This document shows positions 49,288 through 59,569 of a stretch of DNA of 64,000 nt, piece after piece. How positions within the stretch are numbered: position 1 is the stretch's first letter; every line of letters begins with the position of its first letter. The position numbers and the translations under genes are program-made. The stretch is from Bacteroidia bacterium. GTDB lineage: Bacteria; Bacteroidota; Bacteroidia; Chitinophagales; UBA2359. The DNA is taken from positions 1 through 64,000 of the forward strand of contig JAUHXA010000022.1 of NCBI GenBank assembly GCA_030427245.1, written 5' to 3'. The notes below the pieces were generated by a model. The model had not been told where the DNA came from, ran no database searches, and worked only from the letters and a program-made list of their open reading frames with translations.

Positions 49288-50718
49288 ATGTCCAATACCA
49301 TCATCGTTTGGTTCAGAAACGACCTTCGCATTCGTGACAACGAAGCCCTCTACAAAGCCGTAGAAGAAGCCGACCACATTATCCCGATTTACTGCATAGA
49401 TCCTCGACTATTCAGAAAAACGCAGCATTTAGGACTGCCCAAGACAGGTGCATTTCGAGCCAAGTTTTTGCTGCAAAGTTTGCGAGACCTTCAATATTCG
49501 CTGCGAGACTTGGGAGGAGATTTGATAGTGCGTTGGGGCAAGCCCGAAGCGATTGTTTTTGCTTTGGCCAAGTACCACAATGTCAGAGCTGTATATTGCC
49601 ATCAAGAAGCGACGGACGAAGAAATTGAAGTAGAAGAACAGCTCGAAAGAAACCTCAACAACATTGGCATTTCGCTCAAATACTTTTGGGGCAGCACCCT
49701 GTTTCACTACGACGATTTGCCCTTTGAAATTGAAGAACTGCCCGACGTGTTCACCGATTTCCGCAAAATCATGGAGCGAAAAATGGACATTCGCCCCACT
49801 TTTCCCGTTCCCCCGAAAATCAACTTGCTACCCAATGTAGATGCGGGTGAGACTCCTACACTTCAAGAACTGGGATTGCAGCCTCCGCCAAAAGACAAGC
49901 GAGCCGTTTTGTCCTTCAAAGGAGGAGAAACACAGGCATGGCTTCGATTGAAGCATTACTTTTGGGAGAGCAAACAGTTGAGCATTTACAAAGAAACCCG
50001 CAATGGCTTATTGGGTGCAGATTATTCTTCCAAATTTTCGGCGTGGCTCGCCAATGGCACGATTTCGCCTCGAAGCATTTTTGAAGAATTGAAGCGATAC
50101 GAAGCCGAAATTGAAGAAAACAAATCAACTTATTGGCTCTTTTTTGAATTGGCGTGGCGGGATTATTTTCGCTTTGTAGCCATGAAATACGAAAACGATA
50201 TTTTCAAGAAAAAAGGCTTGAAGCAGATTGATTTGAAGGGCAAGCAAGACGGTGATTTGTTTGAAAAATGGTGTAAGGGACAAACGGGCGTTCCTTTTGT
50301 GGATGCGAATATGCGGGAACTGACCGCCACAGGTTTTATGTCGAATCGTGGGCGGCAAAACGTGGCGAGTTTTTTGGTGAAAGACCTCGGCTTAGATTGG
50401 AGAATGGGCGCAGAATACTTTGAATCCAAACTGATTGACTATGACCCTTGCAGCAATTACGGCAATTGGAATTATGTGGCGGGTATCGGCAATGACCCTC
50501 GCCCCAATCGCTACTTCAACATACTCACCCAAGCCAAACGCTACGACCCAAATGGCGATTATGTCAAAACGTGGTGTCCCGAATTGCAGAAATTGCCGAC
50601 AACTTATGTACATCAGCCTTTCGAGATGAATGAAGCGGAACAGAAATACGTGGGCGTAAGGTTGGGGCAGGATTATCCAAATTTGGTGATTGATTGGCAA
50701 CGATTACATCAAAATTAA
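49288..50718 (+). CDS. DASH-type cryptochrome/photolyase family protein
   Basis: 'TIIVWFRNDLRIRDNEALYKA', 'FFELAWRDYFRF', 'NVASFLVKDLGLDWRMGAEYFESKLIDYDPCSNYGNWNYVAGIGNDPR'. Confidence 0.93.
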   Translation: MSNTIIVWFRNDLRIRDNEALYKAVEEADHIIPIYCIDPRLFRKTQHLGLPKTGAFRAKFLLQSLRDLQYSLRDLGGDLIVRWGKPEAIVFALAKYHNVRAVYCHQEATDEEIEVEEQLERNLNNIGISLKYFWGSTLFHYDDLPFEIEELPDVFTDFRKIMERKMDIRPTFPVPPKINLLPNVDAGETPTLQELGLQPPPKDKRAVLSFKGGETQAWLRLKHYFWESKQLSIYKETRNGLLGADYSSKFSAWLANGTISPRSIFEELKRYEAEIEENKSTYWLFFELAWRDYFRFVAMKYENDIFKKKGLKQIDLKGKQDGDLFEKWCKGQTGVPFVDANMRELTATGFMSNRGRQNVASFLVKDLGLDWRMGAEYFESKLIDYDPCSNYGNWNYVAGIGNDPRPNRYFNILTQAKRYDPNGDYVKTWCPELQKLPTTYVHQPFEMNEAEQKYVGVRLGQDYPNLVIDWQRLHQN

Positions 50719-50793
50719 ATTTTCCAATATTACATGAGCTACGATTTTTGAATTTAGAACTCGTAACTTTGCCCCTTCACAAAACACAAAGCC

Positions 50794-51786
50794 ATGCCTC
50801 AAGAAAAAAACAAAAAAAAATCCTCAAAAACAAAATCTAAACTTCACCCTCGCAATATTCACCGAGAAAGTTATGATTTTGAAGTACTTGTCAAAAGTTC
50901 TCCCGATTTGGAGGAGTTTGTATTTGTCAATCAATACGGCAATACCACCATTGATTTCTTTGATTCTGAGGCAGTCAAAACACTCAACAAAGCCCTATTG
51001 AAGCATTATTACGACATCGAACATTGGGACATATTCCCTAATTACCTGTGTCCGCCAGTACCAGGACGAGCCGATTACATACACTACATTGCAGACCTAT
51101 TGGGAAGTATGAACAGCGGTAAAATTCCGAGAGGCAAGAAAATCAAGTGTTTGGACATTGGAGTGGGGGCAAACTGTATTTACCCAATCGTTGGAAGTAA
51201 GGTCTATGGATGGACATTTGTAGGGACAGATGTGGACTATACAGCCATCAAATCCGCCAATAATATCGTGAGGGCCAATCCTTCATTGCAGGGAAAAATA
51301 GATTGTCGTTGGCAAGAAAATCCCAGAGATATTTTTTACGGAATCCTCGACAAACATGAGCGTTTTGAAATAACTATCTGCAATCCACCTTTTCACGCCT
51401 CAGCAGAAGAAGCCGAAGCAGGAACACTCCGCAAATGGAAAAATCTCACCAAAGATAAAAGCAAAAAAGACCAGCAATATCTCAAACCTGTTCTGAATTT
51501 TGGAGGACAAAACAAGGAGTTGTGGTGTGAAGGAGGCGAAAAGAAATTTGTCAAAGACATGATTTTCCAAAGCAAACACTTCTCCAAGTCTTGCTTTTGG
51601 TTTTCTACTTTGGTTTCCAAAGAATCTCACCTCAAAGGCTTCTATAAAGCCCTTCAAAAAGTACGTGCCTCAAAAGTTCAAACCATTGATATGGGACAGG
51701 GCAATAAAAAAAGCCGAATTTTGGCTTGGACTTTTTTAACCAAAGAGCAGCAAGATAGATGGATAGAAATGCGGTGGAATTCCTAA
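50794..51786 (+). CDS. rlmF: 23S rRNA (adenine(1618)-N(6))-methyltransferase
   Basis: 'LHPRNIHRESYDFEVLVKSSPDLEEFV', 'CLDIGVGANCIYPIVG', 'ITICNPPFHASAEEA'. Confidence 0.95.
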   Translation: MPQEKNKKKSSKTKSKLHPRNIHRESYDFEVLVKSSPDLEEFVFVNQYGNTTIDFFDSEAVKTLNKALLKHYYDIEHWDIFPNYLCPPVPGRADYIHYIADLLGSMNSGKIPRGKKIKCLDIGVGANCIYPIVGSKVYGWTFVGTDVDYTAIKSANNIVRANPSLQGKIDCRWQENPRDIFYGILDKHERFEITICNPPFHASAEEAEAGTLRKWKNLTKDKSKKDQQYLKPVLNFGGQNKELWCEGGEKKFVKDMIFQSKHFSKSCFWFSTLVSKESHLKGFYKALQKVRASKVQTIDMGQGNKKSRILAWTFLTKEQQDRWIEMRWNS

Positions 51787-51789
51787 AAA

Positions 51790-53148
51790 CTATTTACTCT
51801 CCATCTGTAAATCCTCCATTTTCAACATCCGTTTCCATCGTTCCTTACCCGTTTTGTCAAACGCTTGAATGGTCATTTCTCGCTTTTTTCGTTTGCCTTC
51901 TATGGTGATTTTGATGTAATTGTGTTCAGGGAGAATGGTTTCTTTGACAACCGAAGGATGTTTGACCTCCTCTGATTTCAATACACTATCATACGTTCCT
52001 GCGGTCAAAGGCGAAGAGGTGATGTCTCGTAGTGGGTAAAAACCTTCCGCTGGAGTGACTTCAATCATTTCGGCGAAATGCCTGTCGCCCGTCAAGAATA
52101 CGACTCCTTCAATTTGATATTCGGTGATAAAATCCATCAACTCTTTGTATTCGGCTTGGTATTGCTGCATACGTTCGGATTTGCTTGCAGCGTTCAAAAT
52201 TTGGCTACCATTGGCAATGAATTTGAAGGGAGCATAGGAGGACAATAGGCTGTTTTTCAGCCATTCCATTTGTTTTTCACCCCAAAAATCTTTGTTGGGG
52301 TCATCATCCTTAATTCTATCCGTAGAACGGTGGTAACGGCTGTCCAACAAATAAAATTCTGCATCAGCGTAGGTAAATTTGCCATAAGTTCCTTTGTTGT
52401 CTGCCTCGCCATAAGTTCGATTTCCCCAATAGTCGGTGAAGGATTGAAGCGCAACGTCTTTTAATTCAAAACTTTTGTTGGAGTTGTTGGGGCCAAAATC
52501 GTGATCGTCCCAAATTGCATAATGCGGCATTTTTGCCCAAAAAGCTTGCAGGTCGGGGTGTTTGCGGGTGTGGTGAAAGCGATACTGAATCCCATACTCC
52601 GAACTCCAATCGGCTTCTCTCAAATAGGTATTGTCTCCCAACCAAAGCATAAAATCAGCATCTTCTTCCGACATCGGTTTGAAAATTTCTGTTCCCTTAC
52701 CGTAAGGATCCCCTGGCCGATCATAAGGCGTATCGTTGATGTAGGCACACGAACCCATCAAAAAAGAAAACTTGGGAGGATCTTCTCGCCATTCCCACAG
52801 TTTTTTGGTGCTAAACTGGAGGGGATAATCAAAGTTTTGCTGCCTTTTGTCGAGGAAAACGGCATAATCGTAAGTTGTATTCATATCCAATCCCCCAATC
52901 GCTATTTTGATGGGATTGAAGGTTCTACCCAGTTCTCCTTCAAAATGAACCAAGCGCTGGTTGTTCTTTTCGCCGCTTTTCCAATAGCTTATGCTCACTT
53001 CTTCTACCTTAGGACTGACTTCCAGCCATATCAATACTTCTCGGTGTTCGGAATAGCCCAACATAGGCCCTGAAACAAGAGCGTTTTGAGCATTTGACGT
53101 GAAAAATGTAATCAAGAAACAGACTGAAAAGATGGTAAAATGTCTCAT
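51790..53148 (-). CDS. PhoD-like alkaline phosphatase family protein
   Basis: 'FSFLMGSCAYIND', 'DADFMLWLGDNTYLREADW', 'AIWDDHDFGPNNSNKSF', 'GVVFLTGDRHFAEM'. Confidence 0.93.
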   Translation of the reverse strand: MRHFTIFSVCFLITFFTSNAQNALVSGPMLGYSEHREVLIWLEVSPKVEEVSISYWKSGEKNNQRLVHFEGELGRTFNPIKIAIGGLDMNTTYDYAVFLDKRQQNFDYPLQFSTKKLWEWREDPPKFSFLMGSCAYINDTPYDRPGDPYGKGTEIFKPMSEEDADFMLWLGDNTYLREADWSSEYGIQYRFHHTRKHPDLQAFWAKMPHYAIWDDHDFGPNNSNKSFELKDVALQSFTDYWGNRTYGEADNKGTYGKFTYADAEFYLLDSRYHRSTDRIKDDDPNKDFWGEKQMEWLKNSLLSSYAPFKFIANGSQILNAASKSERMQQYQAEYKELMDFITEYQIEGVVFLTGDRHFAEMIEVTPAEGFYPLRDITSSPLTAGTYDSVLKSEEVKHPSVVKETILPEHNYIKITIEGKRKKREMTIQAFDKTGKERWKRMLKMEDLQMESK

Positions 53149-53601
53149 AGTTTTTGGGATTGATTGAAGTAGGCGATGGTGAAAAAATAGAAAGCAAAAA
53201 TAGATTTTTTTTTCGAAGGTAACTTAATCGTTTTTACTGAGCTTTCAACATACTATTTACCCCCAATTATTGACCATTTACCACAATTAGTTGTAACAAA
53301 AATTTAATTTAAATATATTACTACATTTAATTATTTAATTCACAACATCAAAATCTATTCATTATGTCACAATTCACTTCATCTTTTCACATTGTTTGTT
53401 TTTTTACTGTATTCTTAACGTTTGATAATCCAGCTATTTTGGTTAGAAAAAAGCCTCTTTAGTAAAAATATAGAGAAATAGATTTTAAGCATAAGCTCTT
53501 AATAATGTAATGGCATCTGCCAACCAATTCACCTAAATTTGTGATAATATTAGAAACAATACAATAATCAATCATTTTATTACCTCATAAAACCATTTAT
53601 C

Positions 53602-54219
53602 ATGTTAAAATACATTTTGAAAGTAGCACCGATTGCAGTCATTTTCTCACTTTTCGCTTTTATTGATACAAGTTCAGCACAGACTTTTGGAAACCAATCT
53701 GAATTTGGACTTGCTCAAACCTCAATAAAAAGCAACTTATCAGCCAATTATCTTGAGAAAAGCACACTTCCTTCTCTGAATTTAGATATTGAACAACAAG
53801 GGCTTCCTTCAAGGAAAGCACAAGCTATTTATTTTGAATTGTTGGGTGCGGGTTTAACCTATTCCTTTAATTACGATACAAGATTCAATCAGACAAGAGA
53901 TGGTCTGGGTATGAGAGTAGGTGTCAGTTATATTGGTTCTGTAGAAGATGGAGGCATATTCACCTTACCTGTTCAGCTTAACCATTTGATGGGGAAAGAC
54001 AATAAATACTTCGAGTTAGGAGTAGGAGCAACCTACGCAACTACTAGTGGCTTTTTAGGCGACGGAGACGATAGCACTGTAATTGGCACCATGACCTTTG
54101 GTTACCGCTTACAGCCCGATGATGGCGGATTTCTTTTCCGAGTGAGCATCACACCTGTTCTTGTAGAGGGCTTCTTCATACCTTATTTTGGCGGTATTTC
54201 TTTTGGTTATGCCTTTTAG
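53602..54219 (+). CDS. hypothetical secreted/outer membrane beta-barrel-like protein
   Basis: Signal peptide; amphipathic strand pattern ending in aromatic 'ISFGYAF'. Confidence 0.6.
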   Translation: MLKYILKVAPIAVIFSLFAFIDTSSAQTFGNQSEFGLAQTSIKSNLSANYLEKSTLPSLNLDIEQQGLPSRKAQAIYFELLGAGLTYSFNYDTRFNQTRDGLGMRVGVSYIGSVEDGGIFTLPVQLNHLMGKDNKYFELGVGATYATTSGFLGDGDDSTVIGTMTFGYRLQPDDGGFLFRVSITPVLVEGFFIPYFGGISFGYAF

Positions 54220-54324
54220 ATTATTGGTGTAAGAAGAAGGAATTGAAGCATAGAAGAATGACTGATTTACAATAAAACCTGTTCATTTCTCACTTATTGT
54301 TTCCCACTTCTTTTCCTCAAAGTC

Positions 54325-54423
54325 CAATACCTAAAGTTAGGTACATAAAATGCTTCACTTTAGGTATTGTTTGTTCAAAAGAACTTCTCTATCTTTGGCT
54401 TCTATTTAGATTGAATCTAAATA
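54325..54423 (+). promoter_or_regulatory. feoA control region: TAGGTA-type inverted repeats, -7 element and Fur-like palindrome
   Basis: CAATACCTAAAGT (54325-54337)/ACTTTAGGTATTG (54357-54369); TACCTAAAGTTAGGTA (54328-54343); TATCTTTG (54390-54397); TATTTAGATT-G-AATCTAAATA (54403-54423). Confidence 0.65.
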
Positions 54424-54470
54424 AACACAAACAAACAATTAGGTGAATTATAAACTAAAATTTCCTTTTC

Positions 54471-54689
54471 ATGACAAACATTGCAGCTTTAGCAGAAAGA
54501 GAAGTAAAAAAAGTTCTTCAATTCAACGATGCCAAGATTGCCTGCAAACTGATGGCAATGGGGATGCTACCTGGCAGCATTATCAAGGTAATGCGTAAAG
54601 CTCCGATGAATGGCGGTTTTTATTTGAAGGTAAATGGGCATGGAATAGCGCTTCGAGTGAACGAAGCAGCTTCTGTTATTGTAGAATAA
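54471..54689 (+). CDS. feoA: ferrous iron transport protein A
   Basis: 'CKLMAMGMLPGSIIKVMRKAPMNGGFYLKVNGHGIALRVNEAASVIVE'; upstream of feoB. Confidence 0.92.
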   Translation: MTNIAALAEREVKKVLQFNDAKIACKLMAMGMLPGSIIKVMRKAPMNGGFYLKVNGHGIALRVNEAASVIVE

Positions 54690-54698
54690 TAGCTGCAA

Positions 54699-54784
54699 AA
54701 GGTATCGGATACCTTGATTCCTATGAAAAAAACTATATTTTAATACTCTATACTAATTTACATATTTTAGGTATCCGATACCTA
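54699..54784. promoter_or_regulatory. paired palindromes between feoA and feoB
   Basis: AAGGTATC-G-GATACCTT (54699-54715) and TAGGTATC-C-GATACCTA (54768-54784). Confidence 0.6.
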
Positions 54785-54815
54785 ATGTCTTCCAATAGAA
54801 AAGACTCCTCCAATC

Positions 54816-56945
54816 TTGAACAACAATTCCAAACACTTCAAAATAGCCTTATTGGGCAATCCCAACAGCGGCAAATCTTCTGTATTCAACCTCCTCACAG
54901 GGCTTCGACAAAAAGTAGGAAACTTCCCAGGTGTTACCGTCGACAAAAAAATAGGTCACGCCCAATTAAAAGAGGGCATTTCTGCTAGCATCATAGACTT
55001 CCCCGGCACCTATAGCCTCTACCCTACTTCCAAAGACGAAACCATTGTCATCAATACTTTTGCCAATCCGCAAAGTGAAAACTATCCCGATGTGGTCATT
55101 TATGTTGCCGACATCACCAAATTAGAACCTCATCTATTGCTGTTAACTCAAATTCATGATTTGGGTTTACCGACTGTTTTGGCATTGAACATGATAGATT
55201 TAGCAGCAAAGGAGCGATTAACTTACGATATCGAAAAGCTGTCCAAACTGCTTCAAATTCCTGTAATTCCTATCAGTGGGCGAAGTGGTGAAAACATCGA
55301 ACAACTCAAACACATTGCAGCCGATTTGTGTCTTCAAAATTCGGAACCCCCAAAAATATTTTACCGTTTTTCCAAAAAAGAAGAACAACTCGCAAGTGAT
55401 TTGCAAACCGACTTCAATATTGACAACCCTTTTCGTGCACTCATTTATGCCCACCATTACGACAAAATGCCGTTTTTGTCTGGTCTTCAAAAAAGGCAAA
55501 TAGAAAGCCTTTGCAAGCAACATGAATTTGAATCATTTAGTCTTCAAATTCGAGAAACGATGCAGCGGTACGACAAGTTTACACCCATTGTACGTCAAGT
55601 GCTGCAAAAACCAATTGATGATTCTGAAAAAGACACCTTAACCGACCAACTTGATCTTGTTTTCACGCATCGAATTTTCGGGCCATTAATTTTCTTCTTG
55701 TTCATGTTTTTGGTGTTTCAAGCCATTTTTGCATGGTCAGAATTCCCGATGATGCTCATAGAAACTGCTTTTGGTTTTGCAGGACAGACGCTTCAAAACA
55801 TATTGCCCGAAGGTTGGATAACCGACCTACTGACCGAAGGTATTTTGGCAGGCTTAGGTGGTATATTGATATTTATTCCCCAAATTGCGATCCTGTTTTT
55901 TCTGATTTCCATTTTGGAAGAAGTGGGCTATATGGCAAGGGCAGTATTTATTTTTGACCGATTGATGCAAAAATTTGGCTTGAACGGTCGGAGTATTGTG
56001 GCTTTGGTGTCGGGCGGTGCATGTGCGATTCCCGCCATTATGAGTACCCGCACGATTAGCAATTGGAAAGAACGCCTGATTACCATTATGGTTACGCCCC
56101 TCATCAGTTGTTCGGCAAGGATTCCCGTCTATACCGTTTTGGTCGGTTTCGTAGTACCTTCGGTGACCGTTTGGGGTATCTTCAATGCACAAGGTTTAGT
56201 TTTCACAGGTTTGTATTTGTTGGGAATCGTAGCAGCTTTGGTTTCGGCATGGGTTTTCAAGTTGATTTTGCAGACCGAAGAAAGCAGTTTTTTGATGATT
56301 GAACTACCCAAATATCGAGCCCCAATGATCAAGAATGTGTTGCTAATTGTCAAAGAAAGGGTAATGACATTCACCATTGAAGCGGGAAAAGTGATTATGG
56401 TCATTTCGATTATTTTGTGGGTTTTGGCGAGTTATGGCCCTTCCAACAAAATGGAATTGGCCGAACAAAATGCCCTTGAAGTGGCAGCACAAAAAAACTT
56501 GGACGAAACGGCTACAGCCGACTTGGTAGCAGGCAAACAAATTGAAGCTTCTTTTGCAGGGCATCTTGGTAAATTCATCGAACCTGCAATCGAACCTTTG
56601 GGTTTTGATTGGAAAATTGGCATTGCTTTGATTACCTCTTTTGCTGCTCGTGAAGTATTTGTAGGCACAATGGCAACGATTTACAGCATTGGCAGTCAAG
56701 AAGATGAATACACGATTCGAGACCGATTGGCGAAAGCTACTCACCCAGATACAGGCTTGCCCGTCTATACGATGGCAACTTCTCTTTCTCTCCTCATTTT
56801 TTATGTTTTTGCAATGCAATGTATGAGTACGCTTGCGGTGGTAAAGCGGGAAACCAAAAGCTGGAAATGGGCTGCCATTCAGTTTGTGTATATGACTGCA
56901 ATGGCTTATTTTGGGAGCTTGGGGGTTTATCAGTTGTTGAGTTAA
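54816..56945 (+). CDS. feoB: ferrous iron transport protein B
   Basis: 'IALLGNPNSGKSSVFNLLTGLRQKVGNFPGVTVDKK', 'GEVGYMARAVFIFDRLMQKFGLNGRSIVALVSGGACAIPAIMSTRT'. Only a TTG start is available near the N-terminus. Confidence 0.96.
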   Translation: MNNNSKHFKIALLGNPNSGKSSVFNLLTGLRQKVGNFPGVTVDKKIGHAQLKEGISASIIDFPGTYSLYPTSKDETIVINTFANPQSENYPDVVIYVADITKLEPHLLLLTQIHDLGLPTVLALNMIDLAAKERLTYDIEKLSKLLQIPVIPISGRSGENIEQLKHIAADLCLQNSEPPKIFYRFSKKEEQLASDLQTDFNIDNPFRALIYAHHYDKMPFLSGLQKRQIESLCKQHEFESFSLQIRETMQRYDKFTPIVRQVLQKPIDDSEKDTLTDQLDLVFTHRIFGPLIFFLFMFLVFQAIFAWSEFPMMLIETAFGFAGQTLQNILPEGWITDLLTEGILAGLGGILIFIPQIAILFFLISILEEVGYMARAVFIFDRLMQKFGLNGRSIVALVSGGACAIPAIMSTRTISNWKERLITIMVTPLISCSARIPVYTVLVGFVVPSVTVWGIFNAQGLVFTGLYLLGIVAALVSAWVFKLILQTEESSFLMIELPKYRAPMIKNVLLIVKERVMTFTIEAGKVIMVISIILWVLASYGPSNKMELAEQNALEVAAQKNLDETATADLVAGKQIEASFAGHLGKFIEPAIEPLGFDWKIGIALITSFAAREVFVGTMATIYSIGSQEDEYTIRDRLAKATHPDTGLPVYTMATSLSLLIFYVFAMQCMSTLAVVKRETKSWKWAAIQFVYMTAMAYFGSLGVYQLLS

Positions 56946-56963
56946 ATCAATAATCCATCTACC

Positions 56964-57824
56964 ATGAACATAGACAAATTACAATTCCTACAATTAGACC
57001 AAGAAGGTTTGCGAACCTTGATACAATGGGCTGAAAACGAAGGCTGGAATCCTGGACTGTATGATGTAGAGGGCTTTTGGGCAGCCGACCCGAAAGGTTT
57101 TTATGGTTACCATTTAAATGGAGAATTGATAGCGGGAGGCGCAATAGTTTCCTACAATAGGGAGTTTGGTTTTATGGGACTGTTTATCGTCAAACCCGAA
57201 TTTAGAGGACATGGAATCGGTCGCAAGCTTTGGTTTCAAAGACGTGACACGCTGCTTCAACGACTCAACAAAGGTGCTTCGATTGGGATGGATGGAGTTG
57301 TTGCGATGCAGCCTTTTTACGAAAAAGGAGGCTTCAGAATTGCTTTTAAAGATGAACGATATGAAAAAATCGGAGTAGCTTTTGAAGTTCATTCCTCTAT
57401 TTCTCCCATTGAAGCAGAAGATTTTGAAGCCATCTTAGCCTATGATAAAAAGTGCTTTGGTTTTCCTCGCCCCCAATTTATGAAAACGTGGATAGAACTT
57501 CCCAATAATAAGACATTCAAGTACATGGCAGGAAATCAGTTGAAGGGTTTTGCGATTGTACGAAAAGTACATACAGGCTACAAGGTTTGTCCGCTATTTG
57601 CAGATGATGCCGAAATTGCAGAAGAATTGTATAAAGCCTGTTTAAACGCTGTAATTGGAGAACCTTTGTACTTGGATATTCCTATGGTCAATCAAGATGC
57701 AGTGAATTTGGTAAAAAAATACGACGCCCAATATGTTTTTGAATGTGCGAGAATGTATTACGGGAAAGTTCCTGATATTGAATTGAATAAGGTATTTGGG
57801 ATAACGACCTTTGAATTGGGGTAA
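56964..57824 (+). CDS. GNAT family N-acetyltransferase
   Basis: 'MGLFIVKPEFRGHGIGRKLWFQRRD' plus second acetyltransferase-like domain. Confidence 0.9.
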   Translation: MNIDKLQFLQLDQEGLRTLIQWAENEGWNPGLYDVEGFWAADPKGFYGYHLNGELIAGGAIVSYNREFGFMGLFIVKPEFRGHGIGRKLWFQRRDTLLQRLNKGASIGMDGVVAMQPFYEKGGFRIAFKDERYEKIGVAFEVHSSISPIEAEDFEAILAYDKKCFGFPRPQFMKTWIELPNNKTFKYMAGNQLKGFAIVRKVHTGYKVCPLFADDAEIAEELYKACLNAVIGEPLYLDIPMVNQDAVNLVKKYDAQYVFECARMYYGKVPDIELNKVFGITTFELG

Positions 57825-57870
57825 ATAGTCATTGGGATTATGTATAAGCTTACAACTGAACTATTGTTAT

Positions 57871-59454
57871 TTATTGCAACAGCTCATCGAATAAAGAGTG
57901 TATTTTTTCAAGACTTTTATCCTTCTGATTTTGCAGATAAGATTCTACCAATGTACTTATTTCATCGTGTAATTTAACTTCTGCCCTATCCTCCCAATCA
58001 ATCCTCCTAAACGGAATACTCGAAATTGGCTTCTCTGAAAACTCCACAATATTCCCCTTCACAATGCCTTTGTTTTTCAACCAATTAAATACTCGATGAT
58101 TATTCAAAAAAGCGAGAACATAATAAATATTTTCCTTTATATCCTCTTTTAAAAATAGCGCTGCTACATCTTGAGTTGGAAAAATGCCACTTTCAACATA
58201 GGCAAATCGAAAGTAATCTTTGTTGGAAATCCGTTCTTTGCATGGAACAAAAATTCTTGGTTGGTCCGAATTAAAGAGTTTGTAATTCCTCAAAAATACC
58301 CATTTCCAATAGGCGATTTTTCGATTGTATTGATAACGTTTTTCTAACCTTTCTCTGAAGGGTTGCAATTTTTGGTAAAAATAGGGGAATTTTTCCTTCA
58401 ACTCGTTTTCATCGTTTATCTCATTGGCAAAAATATATTTTGTAATTTCTTTGTAAGAAAAAGGATACAGGTTTTTTGCCTTGATAACTTCAAGCGTGTG
58501 CTTACGCTCCAATTCATTCAAAATCGGCTCTCCTTTCAATTGAAAAGCTTTATCCAATCCGCTTACCATTCCATTGCCAATATCACAAATATCCCCAATA
58601 GTCGAACCTAAACACGATTTTTCAAATTTTTCTATTACCTTTCGCTCTAAGTCCGAAGTCAAAAGCCACCGTTTGTTCAACTCAAATTGTTTGACAAAAA
58701 ATTGGTGTATGTCTGGATTTTCATTACATCCATTTCTTATTGCAGTTAAAATATCAACAGTTAAAGATTTGTTTTTATAATATTTCGTGACTTCAATAGT
58801 TTCATTTTTAGTATTTTTAGATTTGATGTATTTAAAAATAACAACTGAAACCGATGCGCTATTGAAAATAGGTGTTTCGTTGAAGTGATAGATTTTATCA
58901 AAATATCCATTTTCGACCATATAACCCCTAAGTCTCTCAGAATGAGTCGTGTTCATCCAGTATTCAGGACAAATAAAAATCAATTGTCCATCTTCTTTAA
59001 GAGATTCAATGGATTTTAGAATGAAGATATAAAGGTAATCACAAAGGCTGTTGAAGTATTGATTCCAAAGGTGATTTTTAGCCAATTCTTCTTTCAAGTC
59101 ACTTTCGAGGTTTTTCCATCGGATATAAGGGGGATTGCCTATGATTAAATCATACTTTGTCTTAATTTTAGCAGAAACAAAGCTTTCGTATTTTACACAG
59201 TTGTATTCTGTCGCTAAATTGTGGTCAATTTCATAGGCAGTCAAATTCTTAAAGCCTTTTTTTTGAAGAATTTCCAAAAAAACACCTTCTCCACAGGAGG
59301 GTTCTAAAATTTCAGCATTAATGAAAATATCTGCTAATGAAATCATAAAATCAGCAACCATAGTGGGTGTAAAGTATTGTCCATATTTATTTTTTTTATT
59401 GTCTTCTGTCACAAGAACTTTATTGTCTATTGCAGGATTTTTTGTCTTGTTCAT
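57871..59454 (-). CDS. N6-adenine DNA methyltransferase (Eco57I/TaqI-like) with target recognition region
   Basis: 'KYGQYFTPTMVADFMISLA', 'ILEPSCGEGVFLE', 'YDLIIGNPPYIRW'; C-terminal ~270-aa TRD-like region. Confidence 0.88.
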   Translation of the reverse strand: MNKTKNPAIDNKVLVTEDNKKNKYGQYFTPTMVADFMISLADIFINAEILEPSCGEGVFLEILQKKGFKNLTAYEIDHNLATEYNCVKYESFVSAKIKTKYDLIIGNPPYIRWKNLESDLKEELAKNHLWNQYFNSLCDYLYIFILKSIESLKEDGQLIFICPEYWMNTTHSERLRGYMVENGYFDKIYHFNETPIFNSASVSVVIFKYIKSKNTKNETIEVTKYYKNKSLTVDILTAIRNGCNENPDIHQFFVKQFELNKRWLLTSDLERKVIEKFEKSCLGSTIGDICDIGNGMVSGLDKAFQLKGEPILNELERKHTLEVIKAKNLYPFSYKEITKYIFANEINDENELKEKFPYFYQKLQPFRERLEKRYQYNRKIAYWKWVFLRNYKLFNSDQPRIFVPCKERISNKDYFRFAYVESGIFPTQDVAALFLKEDIKENIYYVLAFLNNHRVFNWLKNKGIVKGNIVEFSEKPISSIPFRRIDWEDRAEVKLHDEISTLVESYLQNQKDKSLEKIHSLFDELLQ

Positions 59455-59569
59455 TTTGACAAGTTACATTTTTTTTTCTTTATACATCAAACATCTCTTG
59501 AATAAACTAAATTGTTCTCTTAAATTCACAAAAATAAAAATCAAAAATCATCACTAAAAATCATTACCT

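Noticed and set aside
48793-49377. 194-aa minus-strand ORF antisense to glgB
   Set aside because: Shadow of a highly conserved gene; no family motif.
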